From: Plectrocnemia conspersa
Lineage: Eukaryota > Arthropoda > Insecta > Trichoptera > Polycentropodidae
Direction of reading: 5' to 3'
Assembly (NCBI GenBank): GCA_009617715.1
Contig: VTFK01000052.1
Location: 744,001-808,000, forward strand
DNA: 64,000 nucleotides
Shown: positions 1 to 12,060 of the stretch, piece by piece
Layout: each line of letters opens with the position of its first letter
Position numbering within the stretch: position 1 is the stretch's first letter
Notes under the pieces: model-generated
What the model was told of the DNA's origin: nothing
The model's database searches: none
What the model saw: only the letters and a program-made list of their open reading frames with translations
Made by a program: the position numbers and the translations under genes

Positions 1-1130
1 GTATTGATATGTCTAATATACATATTTTCATTCCATAATACATAATGTATATTACGTTAAAAATTTAAATTCATAGATTGGTCTGTAAAATTTAATATAT
101 ATTGCCAAAGCCGAAAGTTTGCGAATAACTGATAGACATGATAAACAGAAATATATTGTTTCCGTTTTACCTTAATGGATTTGTTTCTTCAAGTCACTTT
201 ATAGTATTCGAGCGTGTAATAAAAATATACGAAAACATAATCATATTATCGTATTGATTGCAATAGCGGACTTATATGGTTTAAAACTTACCATACCGTA
301 ATTTAATTTTACCTTTCTTAATTAAAAATATTAAAAAAAGAAACCTTTTGTATTTTATTTTTTATCACAGATACACAAAGCAAAGGTAAGCTTATCAAAG
401 TAAATTCGATCGCAATTTGCCATTTGCGTGTCGAATTCTTGAAAATAAAAAAGAGCGTAATAGTTATACAAAAACATAACGCATTTTTATACTTCTTTGT
501 CTAGGTATTATAAGCTTGCACGATTTATTCATTTAAAAAAATGCTATTATTATCTTCACACATTTCGCTCTTAAAACTTTTATTTTTCACATTTTAATAA
601 CGTTGAATACATATTTCGTAAACGTCGTGAAAAAAGTCATTGTTAATCTCAACTGTGAATTTAAATTTGTAACGTTTAACAATCTTCTTTCTGTATTATT
701 TATTGTACCATGAAAATGTGACATATTAATACCGTTAAATAGATATTTCGTAAACCTCATAATCATATGGTTCAATTAGTAAAATAATAATATGTTGATG
801 ATAAGTGGATAATAAATTGGTTACGAATATATAATTCTATCGACTTTTTAAAGCAATTGTAATTAACGCACTGATAAAAATATACGTAATTAAAAAATCA
901 TAAAGATGAATTATTTTTCTCGAGAAAAATGTCAAATCAAGAATTCTCATTTCTCGATAAATTTGCTGATTTTTCGAGAATGTTCATAGAGAATTTTTAT
1001 GCTAATAATTAAATTTGTGCGAATATTTTTGATGTTTTACAAATGCTATAGTATAATATTATAGGATTTAAATAATATTATACAAAATTACAGCTTTTTT
1101 ATTTTAAATTTAAAAATAACACAAATATAC
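1..1130. other. AT-rich DNA without a recognisable gene
   Basis: Only short chance reading frames on both strands, interrupted by frequent stops and A/T runs. Around 916-985 several CTCGAGAA / TTCTCG words cluster (for example TTTCTCGAGAAA near 917). Similar words recur near 22726-22775 and 24225-24255, so this patch may be a worn interspersed repeat. I see no splice-bounded coding signal. Confidence 0.6.
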
Positions 1131-1199
1131 TTTCAATTTACATTTAATCCACCCGGAAAAATTTAAGTCGTACTGTTTAATTAGTATTCTTTTTTTTCT

Positions 1200-1270
1200 G
1201 CATTAATGGTCCATGAAATGTTTCTCATATTTTAAGTGGTTCACAGATGTAAAAAGGTTGAGAAACACTG
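1200..1270 (-). mobile_element. hAT-like element terminus (partial)
   Basis: The stretch ends in GGTTGAGAAACACTG at 1256-1270. Read on the minus strand this is CAGTGTTTCTCAACC, the sort of CAGTG(n)TTCTCAACC end seen in animal hAT (Charlie-type) elements. I could not find a matching opposite end or an 8-bp duplication of the flank, so only one terminus is supported. It is probably a MITE relic. Confidence 0.3.
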
Positions 1271-1541
1271 CTCTATGACACCTCAGCTCGCAGCATTCTT
1301 AAATCAGAATCTATACTTAATAATCTCAGTATAACTTTATACATCCTTTTAATCGAAAAAGTGCAAAAAGTTTTTTGAGATACTTTTATAGGTGAATATT
1401 ATCTGTTCTTGATCCCAGCGCTTTTCTTTTAAGAGCGTTATATAATACAATCAAAGGATTTTCGAGGAATTGCAGTTTTAGGTTCTAGAAAATCACATAT
1501 CGCGTCCTCTTGCGATGATCGTTAAGAGGCTGTCCCCATCC

Positions 1542-1627
1542 GGCTCCTTAAAACGCTGGCATTGCACATTGATCTATTTAATGTCTGGTTTGATTCGTAT
1601 CATTTAATTTAAATATTATGATTTTCT
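1542..1627. repeat. Unclassified dispersed repeat C, copy 1
   Basis: Matches 32760-32860 in the same orientation. Both contain GGCTCCTTAA, ACGCTGGCATT, CACATTGA, a short T/A stretch, then GTATCATTTAATTT and a TATTTTATGATTTT-like tail. No protein frame is recognisable in either copy. It could be the end of a retroelement or a SINE-like unit. Confidence 0.4.
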
Positions 1628-1639
1628 CATTCTTCTTTA

Positions 1640-2225
1640 TTACATATTTTTTTAGTGTGTTTTATAATAACACAATGAATGATTTATATTTTTACCGTCG
1701 TGACGCATTAGAGATATATTTTATGATCATATTTCATGATGTTTTCTTTTCTACTATATAATATTATTATATCTTACTTGTATTATATATTTTTTTGTAT
1801 TGTTATAATACTTTGAATTATTTTTTGACCCTCGTAACATATTGGGTAACTTGCATCTAATGTTGAAATCCATTAAAATGTATTTTTACGTATCTAGTAT
1901 GATATAAAAAAATATGCTCAGTTGTTATAAAATAAATAAATGTGATTTTATAAAACATAAAATAATATACCACTGGCCTAGATCGAAGCTTGGACATTTT
2001 GGATGATACCCGGAGCTGAGTGACATTGATTGAAGCACTGAAACTGATCTTAATTGAAGATAAATAAATTATTAAATCAACCGCTAAAGTTAGCGTAGAA
2101 AATGGGTTATGAATTCAACACTGAAATATGGAAAAGTGTACATACATGAGCATAGCGGATATTAGTTGAAAAATATACATAAGCCCTTTATTTAATAAAC
2201 CTTATACTTAACAAATGTAGTGGGA
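1640..2225. other. AT-rich DNA without a recognisable gene
   Basis: No supported coding region. The word GAAGCTTGGACATT near 1986 recurs near 4119, which hints at another low-copy repeat, but the shared block is too short to delimit. Confidence 0.5.
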
Positions 2226-2435
2226 TTAAAACTGAATTTGCATAAATAATTTATATATATATAAAAAAGTTTTTAGCACTAAACAGAAAAACAACGATTT
2301 GAGTAAATCAAGTTTAAAGTTGGAGAGCGATTTGTCAAGCTCTGGAAAATATACATCTACTTCGATTTTCCTTAAATCTCTTCCCAGCGAGATTATTTTT
2401 ATTTTTTTGGGAACAGCAATAATATTGGGAGGCAA
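2226..2435 (-). pseudogene. hAT-like (ZMYM1/DUF4371-type) transposase fragment
   Basis: The minus frame reads about 69 residues with a central block DLRKIEVDVYFPELDKSL. This resembles the segment in hAT-derived ZMYM1-like proteins where a YxRxxVFxPxLDxxLxxL pattern precedes the C-terminal domain. Only this block is recognisable. No RNase H-like catalytic residues, zinc finger or C-terminal hAT dimerisation domain can be seen, and the reading frame degrades at both ends. If the assignment is right it is a truncated, inactive remnant. Alternatives are a chance ORF or an exon of an unknown gene. The overlapping plus-strand frame (2299-2520) looks like its shadow. Confidence 0.3.
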
Positions 2436-3134
2436 GAGACTGGATTTTGACAGTTGTTTTGTATCGACGAAAGTGTCGGAGCGTTGTGGCGAAGGAACAG
2501 GATTGCATTGTATTCAGTGATGTTTTTCAACAATGGTAAATCGTAACTTGTTCAAAAGGCCCCAGTATTGTTTTTTACTTTTCAAAATAACACACGAAAC
2601 AAATTCTCCTCGCAATTTTAAAGCTAAAAATTTAACAACTTTCGATGTGGAAGTTTTCCCATTTCATTAAAATACTCATATATTATCCAAACTGCTGTCA
2701 TCTCTAAATCAAAATATAATTTGTTCTTAAGCTTTGACAGGACATCCACCAGGGTTGCGAATAAAAAACAAAATACTTTTAACACACTTCAAAGGCATAT
2801 ATATTTCGCTTATATTAACTCTAGCAGGATACTACTTTGCAATATTTAACACTAGCATATTTTTTAATTTATTATTTGCGTACTTTCTATTGAGCTGGTA
2901 TATAATTATATAATAACTAGTAAGTAATTCTGCAGGTACAATAATATATGTTATAATTATATTTGTACTATATATAACAAATACACTAAAAACAGTAATT
3001 AAAAATTATTTTAAGTTGATAAAACATCCACATATCTATTATGTAACTGTTTTTTGAATTTAAATATAATATTTGGAATTGATTTTTATTTGGCATATCC
3101 CTGGTTAATATTTTAAATTAATATTTTAGAAGTA

Positions 3135-3556
3135 CAGTAAACCCCTCTATAGCGTTCTCCCGTATAGCGTAGTTTTTGTAACTGTTTGTCCGTTGATTTC
3201 GCTTGAAACGCCTAGGTTTTATTAATATTTAAAGTCAAACATACTGCAGAAAAAATGGATAATTTATAATTATTTATTCATTGTACGCTTACGCATTTAA
3301 AAATAACTCAAAAAACTGTCGCGTTTGACTCCCCTGGCACTCGCAAAATCAAGGACATTCTTCGCGCGCGTGTCGCGATAAGAACATAAGGCACGTGCTT
3401 TTGTTTACAAACTAAATACAGGGTCATTTAATACAAAAAAAATGGGACATACAGTTGAAAAAACCTAACCTCAAATTTTGTATGAGTTCCTAGTTCCCTA
3501 TAGCGTAGTATTCCTATAACAAAAACCCAATTTTTACGCTATAGAATGGCTGACTG
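3135..3556. mobile_element. pogo/Tigger-like MITE with CAGT...ACTG ends and TA duplication
   Basis: The left end reads CAGTAAACCCCTCTATAGCG. The right end, on the complementary strand, reads CAGTCAGCCATTCTATAGCG. Both are flanked by TA (3133-3134 and 3557-3558). The CAGT start, TA target and roughly 420-bp length fit a non-autonomous pogo/Tigger-type element of the Tc1/mariner superfamily. Further TATAGCGTA words sit inside both ends, giving imperfect sub-terminal repeats. There is no transposase frame. The interior holds a short GC-richer patch (about 3350-3400). Confidence 0.6.
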
Positions 3557-3559
3557 TAC

Positions 3560-5093
3560 ATTAATATGTAAAATTTTGATTTTCATAAAAATATCTTGAG
3601 TGTGAGTTTTGTTAAGCCAATCTAATAATTTTGCTATCGCACTGTTTTTTAATCTGAACTTGTCTTAATTTAAACTTAGTTGTGGAATGTTTCTTCAAAC
3701 GTAAGACATGTAGTATGTCAGATGACATAATTTCAAACAAATCTCCTTTGGGTAGTTTTATTTGGTTTCGTTCCAACAAGACTATCACTAATGACGTAGA
3801 AAAATAATATTGGTAGTTCATTTTAAATTTTTAAAAAGTCACTATGAAAGATTGTGAGAGTACCGAATCAAGAACAGTTTGCTGTTAACTGATACAATAA
3901 ATATTGCATCGGTATTTTTTTGTGAATGCATTGTTTACGTATACATGTAAGAATATTTGTTGTCTTGCTTGTTCTTGTTGAAGCGGCAATGCTCATTTCA
4001 AGGCACTTCGCACTAAATAAATTAAAAAATAATATATATGTAATATCACAGTTTCTGGTTGTGAACTCCTACAGTATGATTGTGTTAGTTCAGCGTCCGC
4101 GTGATTTGGATAAAAGTGGAAGCTTGGACATTCATTGCTCTAAATGTTAAAATTCAGAGTTTTACTATTTAGTGGTAGCATGATCGATTAGATTGCAAGT
4201 TATTTAAGTAATAGAAGATTTTTTGACATATTTTCTTAAATAATATAAAAATAGATATAATACTTTTTTCAATGTTATTATATCGAGCAATACACATCTT
4301 AGCTTGAATATCAATTAATGTAAAATAATTAGATTTCAACATATGATACAATATTTAGTATATTCACAACAACAATATTGATGTTTGATCCTAATAATAT
4401 AATTATTATATTTTTAATAAATTAAAATATTAAAGCATTTCTCGTTGGCAACCTTGGCACCGCTATTTTAGTACTCAATATCTTTCCTCGAATTATTGAC
4501 ACTTCTCACAGCATACAATTTTTGATTATTTTCGTATTGCTTTCTTCTCCGTTCGACAGTCAGTCGATTCGCTAATTTGACTCGGGAAATATTAAATATC
4601 CCTCAGGTGGAAAGCAAAAGGGCCTCGCATGCATATTACCAATACAATGTAAATTACACCATGACGAACACGCGGTCATATATCCAGTCAAAGTCTGCCA
4701 CATAAACCATTATATGAATGCAGACAGAAAATTTCCAAACGCACCAGTCTGACAAGCATTGTTTCCAAAAAGCATGACCTTACGTACCTATAAGTACGTG
4801 TCTATCTTCGGTTGTGAAATAATAAGCTGTTTATTTATATAGTTGGTTTAATTTAATATAGATAATTATAAAAGCAAAAATATAAATTATGCAATACTCG
4901 AACAAAATAAAAGTGACTCATATTTGACCATTAGGTAACTTTTTTTTAATATTGCATAAATAGATTTTTCTTTTAGTTGTTCTGTTACCATTTAATAAAA
5001 TTACTAATTAAAATAAATGAACGGTCAATAAACCATTAATTGTAGATTTGCGTGGGTGGTATAAGGCGTTGTTTGTTGTAATATAATATAATA
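3560..5093. other. Non-coding stretch without a recognisable gene
   Basis: Short frames at 3612-3821, 3926-4150 and 4169-4351 show no recognisable domain. The 4440-4810 part is less AT-rich than its surroundings and contains ACGTACCTATAAGTACGT, a near palindrome, near 4783. Nothing there decides between promoter, repeat or chance. Confidence 0.5.
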
Positions 5094-5101
5094 GTATATG
5101 A
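5094..5101. repeat. Left 8-bp target-site duplication of the hAT copy at 5102-6963
   Basis: GTATATGA occurs here and again, exactly, at 6964-6971. Eight base pairs is the characteristic hAT duplication length, so this pair fixes the limits of the insertion. Confidence 0.75.
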
Positions 5102-6963
5102 CAGGGATGGCGAACCTTTTTCCCAAGTGGGCCAAATTTGATATTTTTTTTATTAAATCCATGTGGCGTGTCACATAGGTTGAGTAATTAAAACAATAAT
5201 AATTACGCTTATAAGTTTTATTAACATTAAAATTTACAAGCAAAATTTCAATGAACTATTTATAAATAAAATAAAGAAAGGAAGAATAAATCATTTAATG
5301 GGAAATCTGTTGTTGTTTATTTGACGACAATTTTTCTATGCGAGGTGCATAGTTAGTGGTTTTTAATCTTACGCATGTAGCGGTCATTTTTTTACTAAGT
5401 CGATTTCGTAGTCCTGATTTAATAAAATTCATTGATAAAAATAACTGCTCTCATGCATACGTTGATCCGAACATAATTAAAAGCGCAGTAGCTAACCCTT
5501 TCATTCCTTCAAATGAGCTTGGTAAAGAGTTCCATTCTTGTAGTATTATATTTTCGACTTTTTCCTCTATTGATTTATTCTCAATTTCATGTGCTTTTTT
5601 CTCTAATTCGACGTTTAATTCTATAAATTTATTTCTCCATATAAAACTGTTTTGGAACTCTACTAATTATATTTCTAAATTGTCGATATTTAGCCAATTA
5701 AAGAAACGCAAATTTAAAGATTTATATTCAATTATGTGTGAGGATATAAAAAATCTAATAGTTGTTTAAATTGATTAACCCTTTCTGAAAAACCTGTCTT
5801 TATTACTTCTAAACACGATAAATACTGTTTAATAGCTTTATCATTGGTTTCTAAATTAACAGTAGCTTCAAAATATTTTTTTTAAACATGGAAAATATTT
5901 CATGTTTATCCAATTTAAATCATTAATGTTAGTCCCGAATATTGAAAATCTACCTCTTCTAATAATTTTGAAAATTCTCGCATATTTAAAGCTTGTGCAG
6001 AATCATTTACAATACTTGTTACAATTGATATCACATTATCAAATGATTTTAACCCATTTTTCGCACATGGTACTTTCTGGTGGATGATGCAATGAAATTC
6101 AATTAAAGGATGTTTAATTTTTGGCTTCAGTAGGTTTATAAATCCCATGTGTTTCCAACCATTCTTGGAGCACCATCAGTTGTTACAGGAACAATCTTCT
6201 TCAGTCATGTTTAATGTAAACTCTTTCATAATTTCAGCACTGGTAGTTCTTCCTGTCAATTTGATCAATTCTTCCTTTATAATATTTCCAGATTTAAATC
6301 TAATAATAACTGCAAGATGTGCTTGACCAGTTATATCTGTACTGTCGTCTAAAGAAATCGAGTATATTTCGGCGCTGTTTAAATCACAAATTAATTGAGT
6401 CGAAGTATCTTCGTCCAAAGCTAATATACGATCTCTAACAGTGTTTCGACTGGCTTGTAATTATTTTATTCTTTTATTAATGCGATTTTTTCCTCAAAAT
6501 CAGCAAATAAAGATTCGCTACATTCGAATAACTCTGTTTTAAAAAACTCTCCTTCAGAAAGATTTTTTCCATGTCGTGCAATACAATGCGACAGTTGAAA
6601 GCTAGCACATGTGATGTTGTTTTTAGGCACTAAAAAAGATTTAAAATCATTAGTTTGGGATTTATATTGCTTTAATTGTTGTGAAAAATATTCTTTCTTC
6701 TATGCATCGTTTCAAAATGTCGCTTTACATTGTAACTACGAACAGTAATACTTTCTTTGCATATGAGACAGATGCTTTTATTATCTATTTCAATAACTCC
6801 ATACTTGAAAAGCCATTCTTCATTGTATAGCTGTTGATATGGTGATCTTAAGGATTATTATATTTTTAATTACTATGTATTTATTATATATACAAAATAA
6901 TTTAAAATTCTAGTGGGTTCGATAATTTCACACGCGGGTCACTGCTTGACCCGCGGGGTACTC
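5102..6963 (-). mobile_element. Decayed hAT transposon (GTF2IRD2/ZBED-like family), copy 1
   Basis: The element starts CAGGGATGGCGAACC, a typical hAT end, and is bounded by exact GTATATGA duplications. The opposite end (complement GAGTACCCCGCGGGTCAAGC) is not a good inverted match, but it resembles the transposase-5' end of copy 2 at 15391. The minus strand encodes a broken transposase, annotated separately. Length is about 1.86 kb. The same CAGGGAT...AACC end recurs at 17456 and 40367, so this is a family. Confidence 0.8.
5340..6850 (-). pseudogene. hAT transposase pseudogene with N-terminal zinc finger
   Basis: Reading the minus strand from right to left, domains appear in the order of GTF2IRD2/ZBED5-type hAT proteins. 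First is a zinc finger at about 6830-6690 (CLICKES...VKRHFETMH, a C-x2-C, H-x4-H pattern). Next comes a catalytic-core start at 6418-6176 containing SISLDDSTDITGQAHLAV, matching the family LALDESTD block. Then comes FHCIIHQKVPCAK with NMREFSKLLEEVDFQYSG at 6148-5915. Last is a badly broken C-terminal dimerisation region (about 5560-5350) with traces of the CExxFSxMNxIK...R block. Several frameshifts and stops separate these pieces, so no transposase can be made. Such proteins cut and paste DNA in the nucleus. The neighbouring ends and duplication belong to this element. Confidence 0.8.
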
Positions 6964-6971
6964 GTATATGA
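6964..6971. repeat. Right 8-bp target-site duplication of the hAT copy at 5102-6963
   Basis: GTATATGA, identical to 5094-5101. Confidence 0.75.
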
Positions 6972-7585
6972 TAACGAAAAATAAACAAAGCTAGTTCCAA
7001 CATTCAAAGCTAATTTAGTGCTGTATCGATTTTCAGTAGAACCAGTGCTGAAAGCTAATAACAAATTCGCAATCATGATACATAATTAATAAAGAAACAC
7101 AAATAAACCTCTCTATAGTAGGAGCCGATTTGTATGTTGTACTTATTTTTAGAAGGCTTTCGAATAAGTGAAACATGATATCTGAATTAACAAAATTTAA
7201 TTTCTGCTTACCATGATACTCTGATCTGATTTTTATTTATTATATTTATTTAACGCATTTTTAAGTCTTTACAGCAACAACTGAGTATAATCAATATGAA
7301 ATAAATTTTGTTAATGGGTATGTCTAGTGAATACCATTGGTCTGGTTGTCATCGTAACGCATTGGGATAAACTGTTAGGTTACGGTGGTCTTAATCTAAT
7401 TTAAATAAATAAATAAAAATAAATGGTAATTAGTTTCATAATTATTTTATAGCTATTATTATTTGACCGGCAGGTCTGTATCATCTAGAATTTTTATGTG
7501 CGATATTTTTATGAAATGTAATAAAATTGTGGCAAATTAAAAGAGAAATAATTACTACACCATAGACTTGTGATTTTATTATACG
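6972..7585. other. AT-rich DNA without a recognisable gene
   Basis: No supported frames, splice-bounded exons or repeats that I can delimit. Confidence 0.5.
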
Positions 7586-7716
7586 TTGGCTATAGTTCTG
7601 ATGTTTAATCACTAAATAGGACTCGAAAATACTCTTAAAACCAGCATTGTTATACTATAATTTCAAGAGTATTGTCAAATCCCGTCTAGTGGTTATGCGT
7701 TAGAACTATACCCCAA
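7586..7716. mobile_element. Tiny hairpin-like MITE
   Basis: The left arm starts TTGGCTATAGTTCTGATG. The complement of the right end starts TTGGGGTATAGTTCTAACG. Both continue into a shared TAATCACTA / TAACCACTA block, giving arms of about 30 bp in a 131-bp unit. No protein or clear duplication is visible. It fits a small MITE or a foldback relic. Confidence 0.4.
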
Positions 7717-8530
7717 TGGATGCTAAAGTAATTGATCATTATTGAACAATTAATTGAAATAAAAAATAAAATAAAAAAGTGGTCAAATATAAATTTCCGT
7801 AATTAAAAGCTTTCATAAACAAACTGATTTTTTTGCGATAAAATTCAGAGCGCGTAAACTTGAAAAGCTTAAAATCGATTAAAAATTAGCACACGGAAAA
7901 AATTGGAAATATCAGGGCAAAGTAGAGATGTTAGCTGACACTTTTTTCTTATCGTTTGATCTCATTAAAATTTTAAAGACTCTAAACTTAAAACGAATTA
8001 ATTAGAGCAGTAATAAAAATATAAGCATCCGCGGCAGATAAGGATTTAATTCGCAAAATTAGGTCATGGGAAATTTTAAACGTTATTAAAATCTCAAAAA
8101 ATAAAAATATCATGGAATTGACAGATTAGATATCACATTGATTAAACGTGTTTCTGGAATTTGATTTTATTACTTAATAAACATCTTTAAAGCCTGCCTA
8201 TATTTTGCGTATTTCCTAACCATTTGCAAAAATGCTAAGATTCATCCGTTTAGTTTCCGCAAAATTCACGTCAACTAAATAGTTTGAAGGAGCATATGTA
8301 TATGTGATAGTTTTAATATGAGTATTGTATGGATATAATGGTATGTTTGTAAAATTATTTATAATTTTGAAATGGACGTTTTATATAAATTACGCAATAG
8401 CATAACATATTTTTTTGATATGTACATATATATTCTTAAGTTGATATAAATAAAAACTCATGTGGATTTTTTCACATGATATTTTATTTCTATAATATTA
8501 AAATTCATTTATTTTTGTCTTACTTTACAG
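7717..8530. other. AT-rich DNA, possible intron, ending in a polypyrimidine tract
   Basis: No coding region. The last bases before 8531 (TTTGTCTTACTTTACAG) form a good 3' splice site for the microexon that follows. Confidence 0.45.
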
Positions 8531-8574
8531 TTTCAAAGATGAACCAGACCCCACAGATGAACAGTTCTTTTCAG
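8531..8574 (+). CDS. Candidate 44-nt microexon of an unknown gene
   Basis: A 44-base segment of much higher GC content than its surroundings lies between a polypyrimidine-rich acceptor (TTACTTTACAG) and a good donor (TTTTCAG then GTAGGA). Two frames are open. One reads FKDEPDPTDEQFFS (one base carried in, one out). The other reads SKMNQTPQMNSSFQ and ends on a codon boundary. The third has an immediate TGA. The acidic, polar composition is plausible for a disordered linker. I do not recognise the protein. No companion exon is identified within several kilobases, so it would sit between very large introns. Chance cannot be excluded without RNA or a conserved match. Confidence 0.45.
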
Positions 8575-10990
8575 GTAGGAATTTAATTATTAATAAAATA
8601 TAGATCTTTATTGTGATTCCATATTCGCGTACATAAAAAATATATTTTGAACCCTTATTGGTATTAAACAGTAAGAAGAAAATGTTTGCAAGCAATTAGC
8701 AAAACTAAGTTTGTAAGATTTTTCATAAACTTCAATACAAAATATTGCTGTTTATAAAATAAGTATATACTGACCCCGGGTGGCAAAAGTAATGGGGCGC
8801 AAAAATAAAAGTTTATACATTACACTGAAGGAACTAACAAACGCTATTCTTTATTGTTCTGAAAATAGTAATTTGACGGTATGATGTTTGTCAATTTATA
8901 TTGACAGTCAAGATTGTGACATTTTATTAAAACTATTAATGTAATAATTAATTACACTGCCGTAAAACACTTACTTCTGATAACATTTAAAATTAAGTAA
9001 TAACTACTTGCCAGTAAAGTAAAGCAAATTATTTTAAATGAAATTTATAAGGAAGTACTTTTCCATTTTTTTCATTTGTACTACAAAGTCCTTGCAGTGC
9101 GCAAATGACTCAAATTTTAACATATGTTAAGATCGATTTAATCGAATCAAAAAAAAAAAAACACTGAAGAGGGAATGCCACAAAACATTGAAAATTGCTT
9201 TCTAAAAATTTTGATATTCAATATTTCAAAACTGTGTTATGACAATGTTGCGAATATGGCTGTAAAATATAAACTATTATTAAAGTAAATAAATTCGCGT
9301 ATTTTTTACAATGTTCGTCACATTCTTTGAATCTTGTTGGAGTTTACGCTGTGAGCGTGTCATCTAAAATAGTGAATTTTTTGATACAGTCCAAAATTTA
9401 TTTGTGTTTTTTAATCTTCGTCAGATGGAAAATACTTATGTCGAATTTACCTGTGCCTTTAAAGAAACATTGCTTTTGCAATGTATCGCTTATTTAAAGC
9501 TGCATCTAAGGTTTCTACTCGGTGATCATTTAAATTAAAATAGCTGGGATTCTAAAATCTCGGGTTTTAAAAAATCCCGGGAATCGATACATCCCGATAA
9601 TTACCGGGGCTTGAAACTGATTATTTATCATATGAATCATAGAAAAAAATTGTAATTATTTTGGGAAAATACGCGTTACTTGTATGAAAACGTGGATGCA
9701 TATGTAAATAATATTACTTTATTGTAATAAATAAAATATAATTTAATCATATATTTATTTAACAAATATTTTAGATATTCAGGAAATTCTCGATGTAGAA
9801 AATATTCGTTCGGTTTTTGCTGTAGTAGGCTTTATTGCTATCAATGATTTATATAACATAGTTAAATTCGGAGTCTGAGTTTCACTTGATTCCTTTTGAT
9901 GATTGTATCTAATATTTTTCACCGTTGAAATATTTTGGTGGTGTATTAATCTTTATTCCATTATTCTTCAATCGACACTATGATAATATAATCAATGATT
10001 TCTTCTTCATCAATTACTAATTAGTGGAAAATAGTGATAATTAATAATTCTTGATCATATTTTATACATGCTTTTTTGGGACAACTTGATAAATAGTTTT
10101 TATTGGGGTTTGATAACTTTATTGGGGTTTTGTAATAAATAAATTTAATCAATAAGGCGCACATTTCGACTTTTAGAGTTAACAATATTTATTGCGAGAA
10201 CTTGTATACATTTTTAATCAGGAAATTTATAGTAATTTCAGTATTCAATACTCAGAAATTCAACTGCTATTTTTATGGTAGCGAGTACTTTAAAAATATT
10301 TTCCAATAACCGATTTTTCGATTCATTCCAAATATGTACAGTATTAAGAGAAACCAATGGTATTCCGTAGTTTTAAAAATCTTTTGCTTATCGGAAATAA
10401 GAAATTTACATTATCTTAACACATAAACAATCGATATTAAATCAACTCTTCAAGTATTTTTTTAAAATTGCATAATTCATGGGACTTTTTCGAAATTATT
10501 TTATATATTTACAAGTTGCATTTAGGGTGTTATTGGAGCTCAGTTGCAAACGTAGTTTTTCATTTTCCTGATTCATCGTTGTCATCGTCCTCTTAATCAG
10601 AATTTTGATCTGTTTGATATTCGTCCTATTTTTGGTATAAAACGTTTATTACGAATTGCATGATTTATGCATAGTTGATTTTCGACCAGATTTTTATTTA
10701 TTTCACTGGCATCAGTTGCTGTTGCCACAATGTCGGTTTAAAACACAATTTGGAATTCTTCCTTCAGATTTCATAAAAATTTTCCTGATGTGATACTAGT
10801 CTATTTTTTCACTGTAAACAACAATATTGAAGAATCTCATATTTTGCAAACTCGTCCATTCATCTATATTCAGACTAAAGTAAGCATCCGTTTCCTTAAG
10901 ACTATTTATTAGACTAATGATCTCTTCTTTTTGTCATCATAAAAAATAAAATCAATTTAATGGTATCCGATTGATTCTCGAATAAACGCA
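8575..10990. other. AT-rich DNA without a recognisable gene
   Basis: No supported coding region. Near 9550-9605 the words TCTCGGG, ATCCCGGGAA, CATCCCG and CCGGGG cluster in an otherwise AT-rich setting, suggesting a worn repeat of unknown type. Near 10095-10130 a TATTGGGGTTT unit is directly repeated. Confidence 0.5.
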
Positions 10991-10995
10991 TTGTT

Positions 10996-12060
10996 TGCTT
11001 ATTATTTTATTTTATTAATTTATTTAACTTAATAGCTGATTTTTACATAAACAAATTTTAAATAAATATAAATATAAAATATAATATAAACAGATTATAA
11101 TTTATTTTTTAACACATGAAGGTGTTTTTTTATTCCATTTACTAAACCCGTTACAGTTTTATTTTTGCGGATTGACTTAGGAATATTATTATACAAATTC
11201 ACACATCCGTAAATAATTCCCCTAGCTGTACTCGTTTTCTTATCCTTAAATTTTTTTATTTCTAGTTTTAAATCTATGTACATCTTTATTTATTAATAAA
11301 TTCTTATTAAAATAGAATTTTCTAGCTTATATAAATACTAAAACATGTATCTTCAATATTTCTTGAACATTTAACCATTCCAATCTATCAATCATTCTTC
11401 TACAACTAGTAAATTAATTTTTATTTAAGACTCATTGCCATATTTTGTAATTTTTGCAACATTTGCTTATCTAATTTATTAAACATATCTAATATTCTCG
11501 CACAATAAGTAAAAGTGGGGCAAAATGATACTTTTGTAAATTTTTGATTGTGTTAACTTAACATAATTTTCATTCTGGATAATATACCTATTTTTCTACT
11601 ATTTATTTAATATGTAATTACAATGTACCTTAAAATTTAATTTTGTATCTAGAATAACTTCTAAATATTTTATATTATCAACTATGTTATCTATAACTAT
11701 TTTTTTATTATTTTCCAACATATTTTTCTAATTAATAAACACACGCTTAGATTAATTAAGTAAATTATTTTTTAACCATATTTTTTTTAATAAATAATTA
11801 TTAAGCCATCTTAAAACTATTTCACTTATACTGATATTCTCTAATTATTATTCGGTCTATTGTTTCGAAAGCTCTCTTGAAATCCAAGAAAACTGCCCCA
11901 TTTATCACTACTTGTAATGCAGTCTCAGTGGAATGTTTTTCTCTTAGGATGTATTGAGAAATAATAAAACCCTTTAATTGTTTAATTACTACTTCTTCCA
12001 TCACTTTTTCTCGTTAATTAGTCTCATTTTCTCAACCTATTCATTATTTTTTATTTTAGG
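10996..12060 (-). mobile_element. CR1/Jockey-like LINE, internally deleted 3' copy 1
   Basis: The minus frame 12004-11822 contains REKHSTETALQ followed by FLDFKRAFETIDR. These are the conserved FRxxxSTxxAL and LDFxKAFDTxDxxxL blocks of non-LTR reverse transcriptases, with the first catalytic aspartate (LDF). The frame 11283-11095 contains GIIYGCVNLYNNIPKSIRK, the short conserved segment near the C-terminus of CR1/Jockey-type polymerases. Too little lies between them to encode the rest of the RT, so the copy is deleted and inactive. A tail TTATTTATTTTATTAATTTA near 11000 is shared with the copies at 25.67, 41.56 and 47.9 kb. Clade is uncertain between CR1, Rex and Jockey. Confidence 0.7.

Noticed and set aside
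4780..4802. ACGTACCTATAAGTACGT as a promoter
   Set aside because: An imperfect palindrome with an accidental TATAAG; no downstream ORF or other support.
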